NCBI GenBank assembly: GCA_964390065.1
Contig: CAYMGX010000044.1
Location: 1-30,700, forward strand
Length of the DNA: 30,700 nucleotides
Direction of reading: 5' to 3'
From: JAAZBG01 sp964390065
Lineage (GTDB): Bacteria > Fibrobacterota > Chitinivibrionia > Chitinivibrionales > Chitinispirillaceae
The translations under genes were made by a program, and so were the position numbers. Below, in pieces: positions 7,713 through 16,038 of this stretch. The first letter of the stretch is position 1, and each line of letters opens with the position of its first letter. The notes below the pieces were generated by a model. That model saw only the letters and a list, made by a program, of their open reading frames with translations. It did no database searches and was not told where the DNA came from.

Positions 7713-8849
7713 TCAAATAACGGTAATACGCGCTTTCCCCTTATGCTTCGATTGGTACATTGCCTCATCGGTGCGCTTCACAAGCGTCTGTTCTTCTTCA
7801 CCACTGATAGCTTCGGAGATGCCCATAGAAAGGCTTGTTTTTCCAAATTTAAACGCCTGAAACTGCTTCTGTATTCTGTCAGCTGCAATGAATGCCTGAT
7901 TTTTATCTGTATCCGGCAAAACTATCACAAACTCATCACCTCCATACCGGTATCCGCTGTCAATATCACTTCTGATACATACTTTGATTACCTGACCAAG
8001 TGATTTCAAAACCTGATCACCCATCTGATGTCCTTCTGTATCGTTAAGATCCTTGAAGTGATCGATATCAAGCAGAATGAGAGAGAGTTTCCGGTCGGGA
8101 TTACGCTTAAGACGTGAAAGTTCACGCTTGATCTGATCATGGAAGTGACGGGAGTTGTAGAGCCCTGTTAGACTGTCGGTGATAGCGAGTTTGCTGAGAA
8201 GTTCGTTTTTCTTTACGAGCTCCATTTCAAGTTTTTTCTTTTCAGTGATATCCTTTGCAGTAACCACCATACCGATAATCTGGTTATTATCACTTTTCAT
8301 CTCTGAAACACTCATGTTTACAAGAATTATCGAGCCATCCGAGGTGCGCAGGGGAATCTCCTCATTAATCGATTTACCACTTAGTAAAACAGAGTTGATA
8401 ATCTTCAATTCGTCAGACTCATTCGCAAAAAGAAACTTGAACGCTTTTCCGACAATCTCCTCCTGAGAGTACCCGAAATGAAGTTGTGCGCCACGGTTGA
8501 ACTTGAGAATGTACCCTTCAGTATCTATGGACAAAATGATATCTGTGGAATCCTGAAGAATCGATTCAAAGTATTTGGAAATATTCTGAAAACGGCGGGT
8601 AATCATTGTTAATTTGTTAATTTTTTGCACAAAATGGTTAGATCTCGTTTTTAACCAGAAAACTGTATAAACATATTGCAGCAATAGTATCATGATGATT
8701 CCAGCAAGTAAAAACCAGTTGTGAAACAGGAATACAAGTGTAAGCAGCGAGGCGTGGACAAGAAAAGTAATGGCACAAATAAGAATCAGCCGTTTCCATG
8801 AAATACTCATATAAGTAGCTGATTTGTCACGAAATAGAGAAAAATGCAT
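7713..8849 (-). CDS. Membrane-bound PAS-GGDEF diguanylate cyclase
   Basis: A 378-residue protein that should make cyclic di-GMP from two GTP. Two hydrophobic helices lie at about 20-65, a PAS domain at about 93-205 (ILSIDTEGYILKFNRGAQLHFGYSQEEIVGK, ending VTAKDITEKKK), a short coiled linker, and a GGDEF domain from about 222. The active-site signature RYGGDEF is at 301-307, and DSLTGLYNSRHF and DIDHFKDLND are intact, so activity is expected. The Arg of RSDID is one position further from GGDEF than in the standard RxxD inhibitory site, so product inhibition may be absent or altered. The ATG at 8849 has a weak GCGAG upstream; an ATG at 8810 has no better site. It is not in an obvious operon. 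A link to the neighbouring surface-protein genes is only positional. Confidence 0.92.
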   Translation of the reverse strand: MHFSLFRDKSATYMSISWKRLILICAITFLVHASLLTLVFLFHNWFLLAGIIMILLLQYVYTVFWLKTRSNHFVQKINKLTMITRRFQNISKYFESILQDSTDIILSIDTEGYILKFNRGAQLHFGYSQEEIVGKAFKFLFANESDELKIINSVLLSGKSINEEIPLRTSDGSIILVNMSVSEMKSDNNQIIGMVVTAKDITEKKKLEMELVKKNELLSKLAITDSLTGLYNSRHFHDQIKRELSRLKRNPDRKLSLILLDIDHFKDLNDTEGHQMGDQVLKSLGQVIKVCIRSDIDSGYRYGGDEFVIVLPDTDKNQAFIAADRIQKQFQAFKFGKTSLSMGISEAISGEEEQTLVKRTDEAMYQSKHKGKARITVI

Positions 8850-9054
8850 TAAGACTCGCTTGGAAATGCGTTATCGATGCAACATGTTTATATTATAGAT
8901 TAATTTTCAAAATAAATAAAGGGTATTTATAATGATTTCAGCAAATTAGAAACTGATTAACTTCGCATTGTGGCTGCATTCCCAAACAAATGTTGCTTTG
9001 GAGGCGGGTGATTTTGTCTGACTGTATACTTTCCGGGTATGGCAATTAGCTTTA

Positions 9055-9954
9055 TTATTTCCTGTATTTCTTCCTGATTACCTTCATTTCACTGTATATC
9101 TTCAGGTAATGATCTCTACGGGATTCTGAAATTTCGCCCCTGCCTATTCTTTCAAGAACCTCACATCCCGGTTCATTGTCATGGATACAATTGTTGAATC
9201 TGCACAGACCGATACAGGCTGCAATTTCGGGGAAATAGGCACCTGTGGATTCTTCAGGAATTTCTGGTATATCAACAAATGACAGGCCCGGTGTGTCGGC
9301 AATATAGCTGTCTTCTGTATAACGATGTATGATAATATTCGTGGTCGTATGAGTACCGCGTCCCCTGATCCCGCTGACTTCACCGATACGGAAATGGATA
9401 TCCGGGAAAATTTTTGACAACAGGGTACTTTTTCCCACTCCGGATAAACCACTGAATGCACTGATCTCTCTTTCGCAGTACTTTTTTAACTGGTCAATGC
9501 CATCATGCGTTTCTGCAGATGTTTTAAGGGAGTTGTAGCCACATTTCTGATACAGGGAAATTATTGTATCAAGTTCCTTTGATTCACTCTCACTCAGCAG
9601 GTCTGACTTATTAAAAATCAGAAGTGGTTTTATCCCGTACACTTCAGCACTGAACAGCATTCTATCAATCGATTCAAGATCAAGACGCGGGGATTTCAAT
9701 GTGGCTACAAGTACAATCTGTGTCAGATTTGCAAGTGCAGGACGCCGGATATAGCTGGTGCGTTCCTCAACGTTAGTGATTATGCCCTCAAGAGAATCGT
9801 TATTGGTGAGGGTAATTTGAACCAGATCTCCGGAGCAGATTCTGGCCCTGACTTTTTTTAGCGTTCCTTTGAGCACACAGCGAATTATACCCTGATTTGT
9901 GTCCACCAGAAAATAGTTCTTCTGTTCCTCAACGACCCGCCCGTAGCTTTCCAA
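9055..9954 (-). CDS. rsgA: Ribosome small subunit biogenesis GTPase RsgA
   Basis: A circularly permuted GTPase (YjeQ/RsgA) that checks late 30S maturation. An N-terminal OB-fold is followed by the G motifs in permuted order: NKSDLL (G4), then GLSGVGKSTLL (G1), then ADTPG (G3). A C-terminal zinc-binding segment has CIGLCRFNNCIHDNEPGC. The frame is open to an ATG at 10020, but the extra N-terminal residues are hydrophobic and unlike the family. I prefer the TTG at 9952-9954, which gives the typical beginning ESYGRVVEEQKNYFLVDT and has AGGAG 11 nt upstream; a GTG at 9966 overlaps that AGGAG. It is divergent from larC, with a tandem repeat and a GC-rich element between them. Confidence 0.93.
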   Translation of the reverse strand: MESYGRVVEEQKNYFLVDTNQGIIRCVLKGTLKKVRARICSGDLVQITLTNNDSLEGIITNVEERTSYIRRPALANLTQIVLVATLKSPRLDLESIDRMLFSAEVYGIKPLLIFNKSDLLSESESKELDTIISLYQKCGYNSLKTSAETHDGIDQLKKYCEREISAFSGLSGVGKSTLLSKIFPDIHFRIGEVSGIRGRGTHTTTNIIIHRYTEDSYIADTPGLSFVDIPEIPEESTGAYFPEIAACIGLCRFNNCIHDNEPGCEVLERIGRGEISESRRDHYLKIYSEMKVIRKKYRK

Positions 9955-10013
9955 GTATTGTATCACTCCTGAGAAGATGAAAAACGTTTGAATGTAGAAT
10001 CTAATATATATTA

Positions 10014-10048
10014 GTAGCAAGTAGTAAGTAGTAAGTAGTAAGTACTAA
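10014..10048. repeat. Heptamer tandem array, five units
   Basis: Five consecutive 7-bp units read GTAGCAA, GTAGTAA three times, and GTACTAA. It lies in the divergent spacer between rsgA and larC. The three perfect units are flanked by one-mismatch units, as expected for an array that expands and decays at the edges. Confidence 0.85.
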
Positions 10049-10072
10049 AAAGGTACAAAACCCAATTCAGCT

Positions 10073-10115
10073 CCCCCTCTCCTTGTGGGAGAGGGGGCTG
10101 GGGGGGGGAGAGGTC
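10073..10115. repeat. GC-rich hairpin element, copy 2
   Basis: CCCCCTCTCC (10073-10082) pairs perfectly with GGAGAGGGGG (10088-10097) around a 5-nt loop. A nine-G run follows (10100-10108), then GAGAGG. The larC Shine-Dalgarno AGGAGG begins at the next base. The same element, interrupted, occurs at 900-965. Its placement puts a strong G-rich structure in the larC leader. Confidence 0.8.
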
Positions 10116-10125
10116 AGGAGGTCAA

Positions 10126-11280
10126 ATGAAAAAAATCTATTTCGATATCGTCAGTGGCGCAAGCGGTGATATGCTGCTTGCATCTCTGGTTGATCTTGGT
10201 GTTCCGGTTGCATTTCTAAATGAACAATATGCTAAAATGCCGCTTGAACATATCCATCTGACAGCTGAAAAAGTTGACAGAAATGGGATTCAATGTACTC
10301 TGATCGATCCGAAGTTCGAACATTCGCACGAATATCGTCATCTGCATCAGATCCTTGATATAATTAAAGCAGGTGGATTCAGTGATAGTGTGTATGTAAA
10401 ATGTGAGGCAGTCTTAAATGCCATCGCTGAAGCAGAAGCGAAGGTGCACGGTGTTGACAAACATCATATTCATTTTCACGAGATTGGTGCTGTTGATACA
10501 ATACTTGACATTACCGGTGTTGTGCTTGGTCTTGAGTATCTTGGTGTAGACTCCGTGGAGTTTTCCACAATTACTGATGGTCATGGGACGGTGAAAACCG
10601 CGCATGGGGTAATACCTGTTCCTGTTCCTGCAACAGCTGTACTAATAAATGGTTTTGATCTGAAAATCATTGATGTTCCCACTGAACTCGTAACTCCTAC
10701 CGGGGCAGCACTTCTTACGGTACTTGGCAAACAAAAAAAAGATATGGCAGGTACTGTTGTGTCAATAGGGTACAGCTGCGGTACAAAAAAGTTTGATGTT
10801 CACCCGAATATTCTTCGCGCTTTCATTCTTGATGAACTGGAAAAAAGTTCTGTTGAGGAGATCGTGGTACTCGAAACAGATATGGATCATATCAGCGGTG
10901 AAATTATGGGTCATACGGCACAGGTCCTGCTTGATAATGGTGCACTTGATGTATCCTGGATACCGCTGTATATGAAAAAGGGGAGACCGGCATACCGTCT
11001 TTCGGTAATTGCATCAGTTAACGGATATCAGGCACTTGTTGATCAGGTGCTGCTGCAAACCAGAACTCTTGGTGTAAGGATTCAGAAGATACAGCGGATT
11101 GTGGCGGCCAGATCTTTCAGGAAAGTAAATTTCTGTGGACACGAACTTACAGAAAAAGTCTGTGAATACAAAGGTAAATCCTTTACAAAGCTCGAGTATG
11201 ATGCGCTGTGTACAATATCAAAAGAACGCAATGCACCGTTTATTGATCTTATGGAAGAGTATATTGCCGGAAAACAATAA
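10126..11280 (+). CDS. larC: Nickel-pincer cofactor biosynthesis protein LarC
   Basis: A 384-residue protein of the DUF111/LarC family. LarC inserts nickel into the pincer nucleotide used by lactate racemase and related enzymes. Family marks are IYFDIVSGASGDMLLASLVDLG at the start, the His-rich FEHSHEYRHLHQI, KHHIHFHEIGAVDTILDI, VPTELVTPTGAALL and the C-terminal ETDMDHISGEIMGH and QTRTLGVRI. The length matches a complete LarC in one frame, unlike Lactobacillus plantarum, where it is split by a frameshift. AGGAGG stands 4 nt before the ATG. The usual partners larA, larB and larE are not in this window. A terminator follows at 11363-11389. Confidence 0.93.
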   Translation: MKKIYFDIVSGASGDMLLASLVDLGVPVAFLNEQYAKMPLEHIHLTAEKVDRNGIQCTLIDPKFEHSHEYRHLHQILDIIKAGGFSDSVYVKCEAVLNAIAEAEAKVHGVDKHHIHFHEIGAVDTILDITGVVLGLEYLGVDSVEFSTITDGHGTVKTAHGVIPVPVPATAVLINGFDLKIIDVPTELVTPTGAALLTVLGKQKKDMAGTVVSIGYSCGTKKFDVHPNILRAFILDELEKSSVEEIVVLETDMDHISGEIMGHTAQVLLDNGALDVSWIPLYMKKGRPAYRLSVIASVNGYQALVDQVLLQTRTLGVRIQKIQRIVAARSFRKVNFCGHELTEKVCEYKGKSFTKLEYDALCTISKERNAPFIDLMEEYIAGKQ

Positions 11281-11362
11281 CGTTTTTTTCCTCTGTCCGG
11301 CTTCATCACCGGGTGCAGGCATATCAGTTTTAACATATGTTTTTTGTTCATAATCGCTGCAG

Positions 11363-11389
11363 CCTGATTTATATTATCAGGTCTTTTTT
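11363..11389 (+). terminator. Rho-independent terminator after larC
   Basis: CCTGAT (11363-11368) pairs with ATCAGG (11376-11381) around a 7-nt loop, followed by TCTTTTTT. It separates larC from metK, so metK must have its own promoter in the short gap or depend on readthrough. Confidence 0.75.
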
Positions 11390-11425
11390 GAATTTTGACA
11401 CTAAAACATATCCCCGGGAGGAATA

Positions 11426-12586
11426 ATGCGTCGTTATTTTACATCTGAAAGTGTTTCACAGGGACATCCTGATAAGGTTTGTGACCAGATCTCCGATGCA
11501 GTTCTTGATGCAATGCTTGCACAGGATCCAAATTCACGCGTTGCATGTGAAACCCTTGCAACTACAGGACTTGTTGTTGTTGCAGGTGAAATTACAAGTA
11601 AAGCTGTTGTTGATTTTCAGCAGGTTGTTCGCAATACTATTCGTGAAATCGGTTATACCGATCCTGCACTGGGCTTCGAAGCAGATAGCTGCGGTGTTAT
11701 GATCTCTGTTCATCAACAGTCACCTGATATCTCGCAGGGTGTTACCGAGGGTGAAGGCCTTCACAAGGAACAGGGCGCGGGCGATCAGGGAATTATGTTT
11801 GGTTACGCATGTAACGAAACGCCAGCCTATATGCCTCTTGCAATCTACTATGCGCACAGACTTGTAGAAGAACTCACAACCGCAAGAGAGAATGGAAGCA
11901 TTCCATACCTCAGACCTGATGCGAAATCACAGATCACCGTCGAATACGATGACCTTACACCAATAAGAATCGACGCTGTTGTTCTTTCAACTCAGCATGC
12001 ACCTGACGTAACTCATGAGCAGATTTGCAAAGATCTTATCGAAAAAGTTGTTAAAAAGGTGATCCCGGCAAAATTCCTTGATGATAAGACAATTTATCAT
12101 ATCAATCCTACCGGTCGTTTTGTTATCGGCGGTCCACACGGGGATAGCGGTCTTACAGGAAGAAAGATCATTGTTGATACGTACGGTGGTTACGGTGCAC
12201 ACGGTGGTGGCGCATTCAGCGGCAAGGATCCATCAAAAGTTGATAGAAGTGCAGCGTACGCAGCACGCTGGGTTGCAAAAAACCTTGTTGCAGCAGGCGT
12301 TGCTACTCACTGTAACATTCAGCTTTCATACGCTATCGGTGTTGCAAAACCAATTTCCATCTATGTTGATACCTATGGAACAGGAAAAATTAAAGAAGAT
12401 AAAATCGTTGAAATTATCAATAAACTCTTTGACCTTCGTCCTTCTGGTATTATTAAGACACTTGATCTTAAGCGTCCTATCTACCGTGAATCAGCACGTA
12501 ATGGTCACTTCGGCCGTGAACTCCCCAATTTCAACTGGGAAAAACTGACTATGGTTGATGCAATTAAGAAAGAAGCTGGACTTTAA
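11426..12586 (+). CDS. metK: S-adenosylmethionine synthetase
   Basis: A 386-residue methionine adenosyltransferase, making SAM from methionine and ATP. The family signatures are all present: FTSESVSQGHPDKVCDQISDAVLDA at the N-terminus, the P-loop-like GAGDQGIMFGYACNET, and GGAFSGKDPSKVDRSAAYAARWVAKNLV. The length is typical. GGAGG lies 4-5 nt before the ATG. It should supply SAM to the methyltransferase encoded at 2696 among many others. No SAM riboswitch is visible in the short leader. Two hairpins follow, the second a standard terminator. Confidence 0.97.
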   Translation: MRRYFTSESVSQGHPDKVCDQISDAVLDAMLAQDPNSRVACETLATTGLVVVAGEITSKAVVDFQQVVRNTIREIGYTDPALGFEADSCGVMISVHQQSPDISQGVTEGEGLHKEQGAGDQGIMFGYACNETPAYMPLAIYYAHRLVEELTTARENGSIPYLRPDAKSQITVEYDDLTPIRIDAVVLSTQHAPDVTHEQICKDLIEKVVKKVIPAKFLDDKTIYHINPTGRFVIGGPHGDSGLTGRKIIVDTYGGYGAHGGGAFSGKDPSKVDRSAAYAARWVAKNLVAAGVATHCNIQLSYAIGVAKPISIYVDTYGTGKIKEDKIVEIINKLFDLRPSGIIKTLDLKRPIYRESARNGHFGRELPNFNWEKLTMVDAIKKEAGL

Positions 12587-12591
12587 GAACA

Positions 12592-12622
12592 TGACTCGTG
12601 ACCAGTGATGCGTCACGAGTCA
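12592..12622 (+). other. Strong inverted repeat after metK
   Basis: TGACTCGTGAC (12592-12602) and GTCACGAGTCA (12612-12622) are perfect 11-bp complements with a 9-nt loop. It begins 6 nt after the metK stop and has no T-tract. It may protect the 3' end or act together with the terminator downstream. Confidence 0.7.
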
Positions 12623-12636
12623 AGTATTCCATTTTT

Positions 12637-12676
12637 GGACACTTTTTTGATTTATTCAGAAAATGTGTCCTTTTTT
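12637..12676 (+). terminator. Rho-independent terminator of metK
   Basis: GGACAC (12637-12642) pairs with GTGTCC (12665-12670); an inner TTTT/AAAA continues the helix past one mismatch. A run of six T follows at 12671-12676. Confidence 0.85.
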
Positions 12677-12893
12677 ATTTGTAGTAAAACTATTTTTGAA
12701 CAATGTTGCTTTGTTTGTATCCGTAATGGTTAAGATTTTACAACGATGTGCCACGACAAGTCTTTTTGTATTTTGTTGGTACACATTTGTAAATCTATTG
12801 TTTTTATTGAACTAAGCAAAAAAAATCACACAAAGCATCGGGAAAATAGGCTATATTAAGAGATTATTTTAACTATAAAACGGGGTGAGGTAC
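12677..12893. other. Gene-free spacer before nfnAB
   Basis: The gap is AT-rich and contains no plausible gene. It should contain the nfnAB promoter. TATATT at 12852-12857 could be a -10 box, but no matching -35 is seen. Confidence 0.4.
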
Positions 12894-13736
12894 ATGTTCC
12901 GTATTTTGAAAAGAGAGCAGCTTTCTGAACAGGTCTGGCGTTACAGGCTTGATGCACCAAGAATTGCAAAAAAAAGGAAAGCCGGGCAGTTTATTATCAT
13001 CCGGCCGACATCACAGAGCGAACGTATTCCGCTGACTATTGCGGATGCCAATGCTGATGAAGGATGGATTGAGATAATTTTTCAGGTCGTAGGTAAAACA
13101 ACCATGGTTCTTCAGGCGTTGCATGAAGGAAGTTCGATTCTTGATCTCGCCGGCCCTCTTGGAAAACCAACTCATATCGAAAAATTTGGGAAATGTCTCT
13201 GTATTGGTGGTGGTGTCGGTGTTGCACCTCTCTATCCCATTGTATGTGCACTCAAAGCTGCTGGTAACGAGTTGACCACTATTATCGGCGCACGTAATAA
13301 AAGTCTTCTGATCCTCGAAAAAGAGATGGCTGTACAGTCAGATCTCTTTATTCCGACTACTGACGATGGGTCTAATGGGCGTAAAGGTTTTGTATCGGAT
13401 GTTTTTAAGGAACTTATCGGTAAGGGTGAAATATTTGATGCGGCTTTTGTTATTGGTCCTGTCATGATGATGAAAGTGACAACGACGCTGACTGTTGCAG
13501 AAAAAATCCCGACCTTTGCATCGCTCAATCCGATTATGATTGATGGTACCGGGATGTGTGGCGGGTGTCGTGTATCGGTAAATGGCGAAACGAAATTTGC
13601 CTGTGTTGATGGTCCTGAGTTTGACGCTGCGGGAATTGACTGGAACGAATTGATCCGTAGATTAAACAGTTATAAAATGTTTGAAAGCAAGGCACGTGAT
13701 GATCATAACTGTCACCTGGAAGGAGCGTTGAAATGA
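12894..13736 (+). CDS. nfnA: NfnA: NADH-dependent ferredoxin:NADP+ oxidoreductase, subunit A
   Basis: A 280-residue flavoprotein of the ferredoxin-NADP+ reductase fold (SudB/NfnA group). It has an N-terminal FAD-binding barrel (AGQFIIIRPTSQSERIPLTI), an NAD-binding domain (CLCIGGGVGVAPLYPIVCALK) and a C-terminal [2Fe-2S] site (GMCGGCRVSVNGETKFACVDGPEFD). With NfnB it would carry out electron-bifurcating transhydrogenation between NADH, ferredoxin and NADPH, typical of anaerobes. A GTG at 12885 is in frame, but the ATG at 12894 has GGTGAGG immediately upstream and is preferred. The stop codon overlaps the nfnB start (ATGA), so translation is coupled. A glutamate synthase-type or sulfide dehydrogenase role is the alternative. 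Confidence 0.88.
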   Translation: MFRILKREQLSEQVWRYRLDAPRIAKKRKAGQFIIIRPTSQSERIPLTIADANADEGWIEIIFQVVGKTTMVLQALHEGSSILDLAGPLGKPTHIEKFGKCLCIGGGVGVAPLYPIVCALKAAGNELTTIIGARNKSLLILEKEMAVQSDLFIPTTDDGSNGRKGFVSDVFKELIGKGEIFDAAFVIGPVMMMKVTTTLTVAEKIPTFASLNPIMIDGTGMCGGCRVSVNGETKFACVDGPEFDAAGIDWNELIRRLNSYKMFESKARDDHNCHLEGALK

Positions 13737-15139
13737 GTGCAGAGGGAACAACTAATGCAGGAAAAAAATCCAGAGTGCCGATGCGTGAACAGGCACCGCT
13801 TGTCCGTGCAAAAAACTTCGAGGAAGTACCCTACGGATATTCTGAAGAGGAAGCGATTCAGGAGGCAAAACGTTGCCTTAAATGCAAAAAACCGCTGTGC
13901 GTTGAAGGCTGCCCGGTAAATGTAAAGATTCCTGAGTTTGTCGGGCTTATTGCTGATGGTAAATTCGCTGAAGCTGCACGTAAACTCAAAGAAACAAACG
14001 CACTTCCGGCAGTTTGTGGTCGCGTCTGTCCTCAGGAGGAACAGTGTGAATCACGCTGCATACTTGGCAAAAAAGGAGAACCGGTTGCGGTTGGAAACCT
14101 TGAACGGTTCGCTGCAGACTGGGAACGCGAAAAAGGTGTTGTCGAAATACCTGCATGTAAACCTAAGAATGGCAAAAAAATTGCCATAGTCGGTTCAGGT
14201 CCGGCTGGACTTACTTGTGCTGGTGAGCTCATAAAAGAAGGCTTTGATGTTACCATCTTCGAGGCTCTTCATGAAACCGGTGGTGTGCTTGTTTATGGTA
14301 TTCCCGAGTTCAGGCTTCCCAAAGAAATTGTCAAAAAGGAAATTGAATTTCTTGAAAAACTCGGTGTAAAGATCGAACGGAATTTTATTATTGGTAAAAC
14401 AGCTACCGTTGATGACCTGCTTAATGATGAAGGATACAGTGCAGTGTTTGTCGGAAGCGGTGCCGGGCTGCCGTCATTTATGAAAATTAAGGGCGAAAAT
14501 AATATTGGTGTTTATAGCGCCAATGAATACCTTACCCGCAGTAATCTCATGCGCGCGTATTCATCAACGTCGGCAACGCCGATCATGATAGGAAAGCGGG
14601 CAATCACTGTTGGCGGTGGAAACGTGGCAATGGATGCTGCCCGTACAGCACTTCGTCTTGGTGCAGATAAATCAATGATTGTCTATCGCAGAAGTAAAGA
14701 AGAAATGCCGGCTCGTAAAGCTGAGGTGCATCATGCCGAAGAGGAGGGGATTGAATTCAATCTTCTTTGTAATCCGGTAGAAATCCTCGCTGATGACAAC
14801 GGGTTTGTTACTGCATTGCGTTGTGTAAAGATGGAACTTGGCGAGCCTGATGCATCCGGAAGAAGAAAACCGGTTGTTATTGCTGGCAGCGAATATGACA
14901 TTCCCTGTGATGTTGTCATTATCGCAATCGGTAATACACCAAACCCTCTTATTCCATCAACGACACCGGATATCAATGTGTCAAAATGGGGTACCATAGT
15001 CACCGATGAAGCAACCGGAAGGACATCAAAAAAGTTTGTCTATGCCGGAGGTGATATTGTGACCGGAGCTGCAACGGTAATTCTCGCAATGGGCGCAGGT
15101 AAGGTTGCTGCAAAGAGCATTATCGAAGATTTGAAATAG
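13733..15139 (+). CDS. nfnB: NfnB / GltD-like FAD- and NADPH-binding subunit
   Basis: A 468-residue protein. The N-terminal ferredoxin-like domain has two [4Fe-4S] cysteine sets (CLKCKKPLCVEGCPVNVKIP and CGRVCPQEEQCESRC). It is followed by an FAD Rossmann motif (IAIVGSGPAGLTCAGELIKEG) and an NADP-binding motif (ITVGGGNVAMDAARTALRLG). This is the layout shared by NfnB and the glutamate synthase small subunit. The ATGA overlap with an NfnA-type gene favours NfnB over GltD, and no gltB is nearby. The pair would balance NADH, NADPH and reduced ferredoxin in the cytoplasm. A strong terminator follows. Confidence 0.9.
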   Translation: MSAEGTTNAGKKSRVPMREQAPLVRAKNFEEVPYGYSEEEAIQEAKRCLKCKKPLCVEGCPVNVKIPEFVGLIADGKFAEAARKLKETNALPAVCGRVCPQEEQCESRCILGKKGEPVAVGNLERFAADWEREKGVVEIPACKPKNGKKIAIVGSGPAGLTCAGELIKEGFDVTIFEALHETGGVLVYGIPEFRLPKEIVKKEIEFLEKLGVKIERNFIIGKTATVDDLLNDEGYSAVFVGSGAGLPSFMKIKGENNIGVYSANEYLTRSNLMRAYSSTSATPIMIGKRAITVGGGNVAMDAARTALRLGADKSMIVYRRSKEEMPARKAEVHHAEEEGIEFNLLCNPVEILADDNGFVTALRCVKMELGEPDASGRRKPVVIAGSEYDIPCDVVIIAIGNTPNPLIPSTTPDINVSKWGTIVTDEATGRTSKKFVYAGGDIVTGAATVILAMGAGKVAAKSIIEDLK

Positions 15140-15172
15140 TTAATACCAGTCAGATATCTGATTGTAAATTGT

Positions 15173-15223
15173 ACAGGGTTGACTGTGCTTGATTAAGCAA
15201 AGCGGTCAACCCTGTTTTTTTTT
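15173..15223 (+). terminator. Rho-independent terminator of nfnAB
   Basis: ACAGGGTTGAC (15173-15183) pairs perfectly with GTCAACCCTGT (15205-15215), and an inner TGCTT/AAGCA could form a second helix. A nine-T run ends the structure. Confidence 0.92.
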
Positions 15224-15350
15224 GATGGTTTAACTATTAAAAAGGTACATGCACAAGGATAATTTGCAAGCAATGTCGTGCTAATTAAATAGTCTCTTTA
15301 GTTGTTTTTCAAAAAACTCTTGTTGATACAGCGCAGGATGCATTTCCCGG

Positions 15351-15379
15351 CTTTCTCTCAATTATTTATAGAGAGAAGG
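15351..15379 (-). terminator. Possible hairpin after the small lipoprotein gene
   Basis: CTTTCTCTC (15351-15359) pairs with GAGAGAAGG (15371-15379) apart from one wobble pair. It lies 15 nt past the stop of the minus-strand gene. No T-tract follows, so it is only a candidate transcript end. Confidence 0.35.
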
Positions 15380-15393
15380 GGGAAAATGTCGAA

Positions 15394-15756
15394 TTATTCT
15401 TTCCTTGTCAGTATAACGTCTTCACCATCACTGTCTTTCATTGTAAGCGTATTATCGGTGATTGTATAAGTACTTGTTAGTTCACCATCAATAAATATTT
15501 GAGTAGCGTTGAATGTCCAGGTTGGTGCTGATCCTCCGCTGAAGATTACAAAAAATTGATTTGCAAGATCTATCGCAGAACCGGTGACTTTTCCTTTAGC
15601 GTTGAATGTGTATTCTAACCCGATTTCATTAACCCAGGTACCAATGACACCATTCGATACAACGGGACTGACAGGAGATGAGTCATCATTACAACCTGTC
15701 AGAAAGGTAAACATGAGAAAAAGAAAAATTCCTGTAACACTTACTTTTTTCGCCAT
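15394..15756 (-). CDS. Small lipocalin-like lipoprotein
   Basis: A 120-residue predicted lipoprotein with signal MAKKVSVTGIFLFLMFTFLTGC and a good lipobox (LTGC), so it should be anchored in the envelope. After a Ser/Pro linker the mature part has the short motifs of lipocalin-like domains: GTWVNEIGLEYTFNAKGKVTG near the start and TYTITDNTLTMKDSDGEDVILTRKE at the end. These form a small beta-barrel in related proteins. AGGAG lies 7-8 nt before the ATG. It appears to be monocistronic, between two convergent-side spacers. Ligand and function are unknown. Confidence 0.82.
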   Translation of the reverse strand: MAKKVSVTGIFLFLMFTFLTGCNDDSSPVSPVVSNGVIGTWVNEIGLEYTFNAKGKVTGSAIDLANQFFVIFSGGSAPTWTFNATQIFIDGELTSTYTITDNTLTMKDSDGEDVILTRKE

Positions 15757-16038
15757 TTTCAGGCTCCTTTTAAATGAAGTTGTGAAACATTTACTACTTT
15801 TGTAATATAATGAAGATAAATCAGAGTACGTGTATTTGTAAAGACATTTAATTATAGCGTTATACTAATGCAATTCTTGCACAAAGTAAATTTGTTAGTC
15901 CTTCTGATATTTTCACAGTTCAACCAGTAATATTCTTATTACGTCCACGAACTCCTGTACAAAATGGATGGAGAACCTAAAGTTTACTAAGTAGGAATCT
16001 CCAGCAAATTACACACATCATTTAACGAAAGGGTTACT

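Noticed and set aside
9955..10020. N-terminal extension of RsgA to the ATG at 10020
   Set aside because: The added residues are hydrophobic and unlike the family; a Shine-Dalgarno at 9966-9970 supports a later start.
11395..11400. TTGACA as the -35 box of metK
   Set aside because: A -10 box at normal spacing would fall on the Shine-Dalgarno sequence, too close to the ATG at 11426.
11281..11425. Possible SAM riboswitch before metK
   Set aside because: The gap holds the larC terminator and a short leader only; no SAM-aptamer core pattern is visible.
12078..12548. 156-codon frame inside metK
   Set aside because: It overlaps a certain metK in another phase; its composition reflects metK codon usage.
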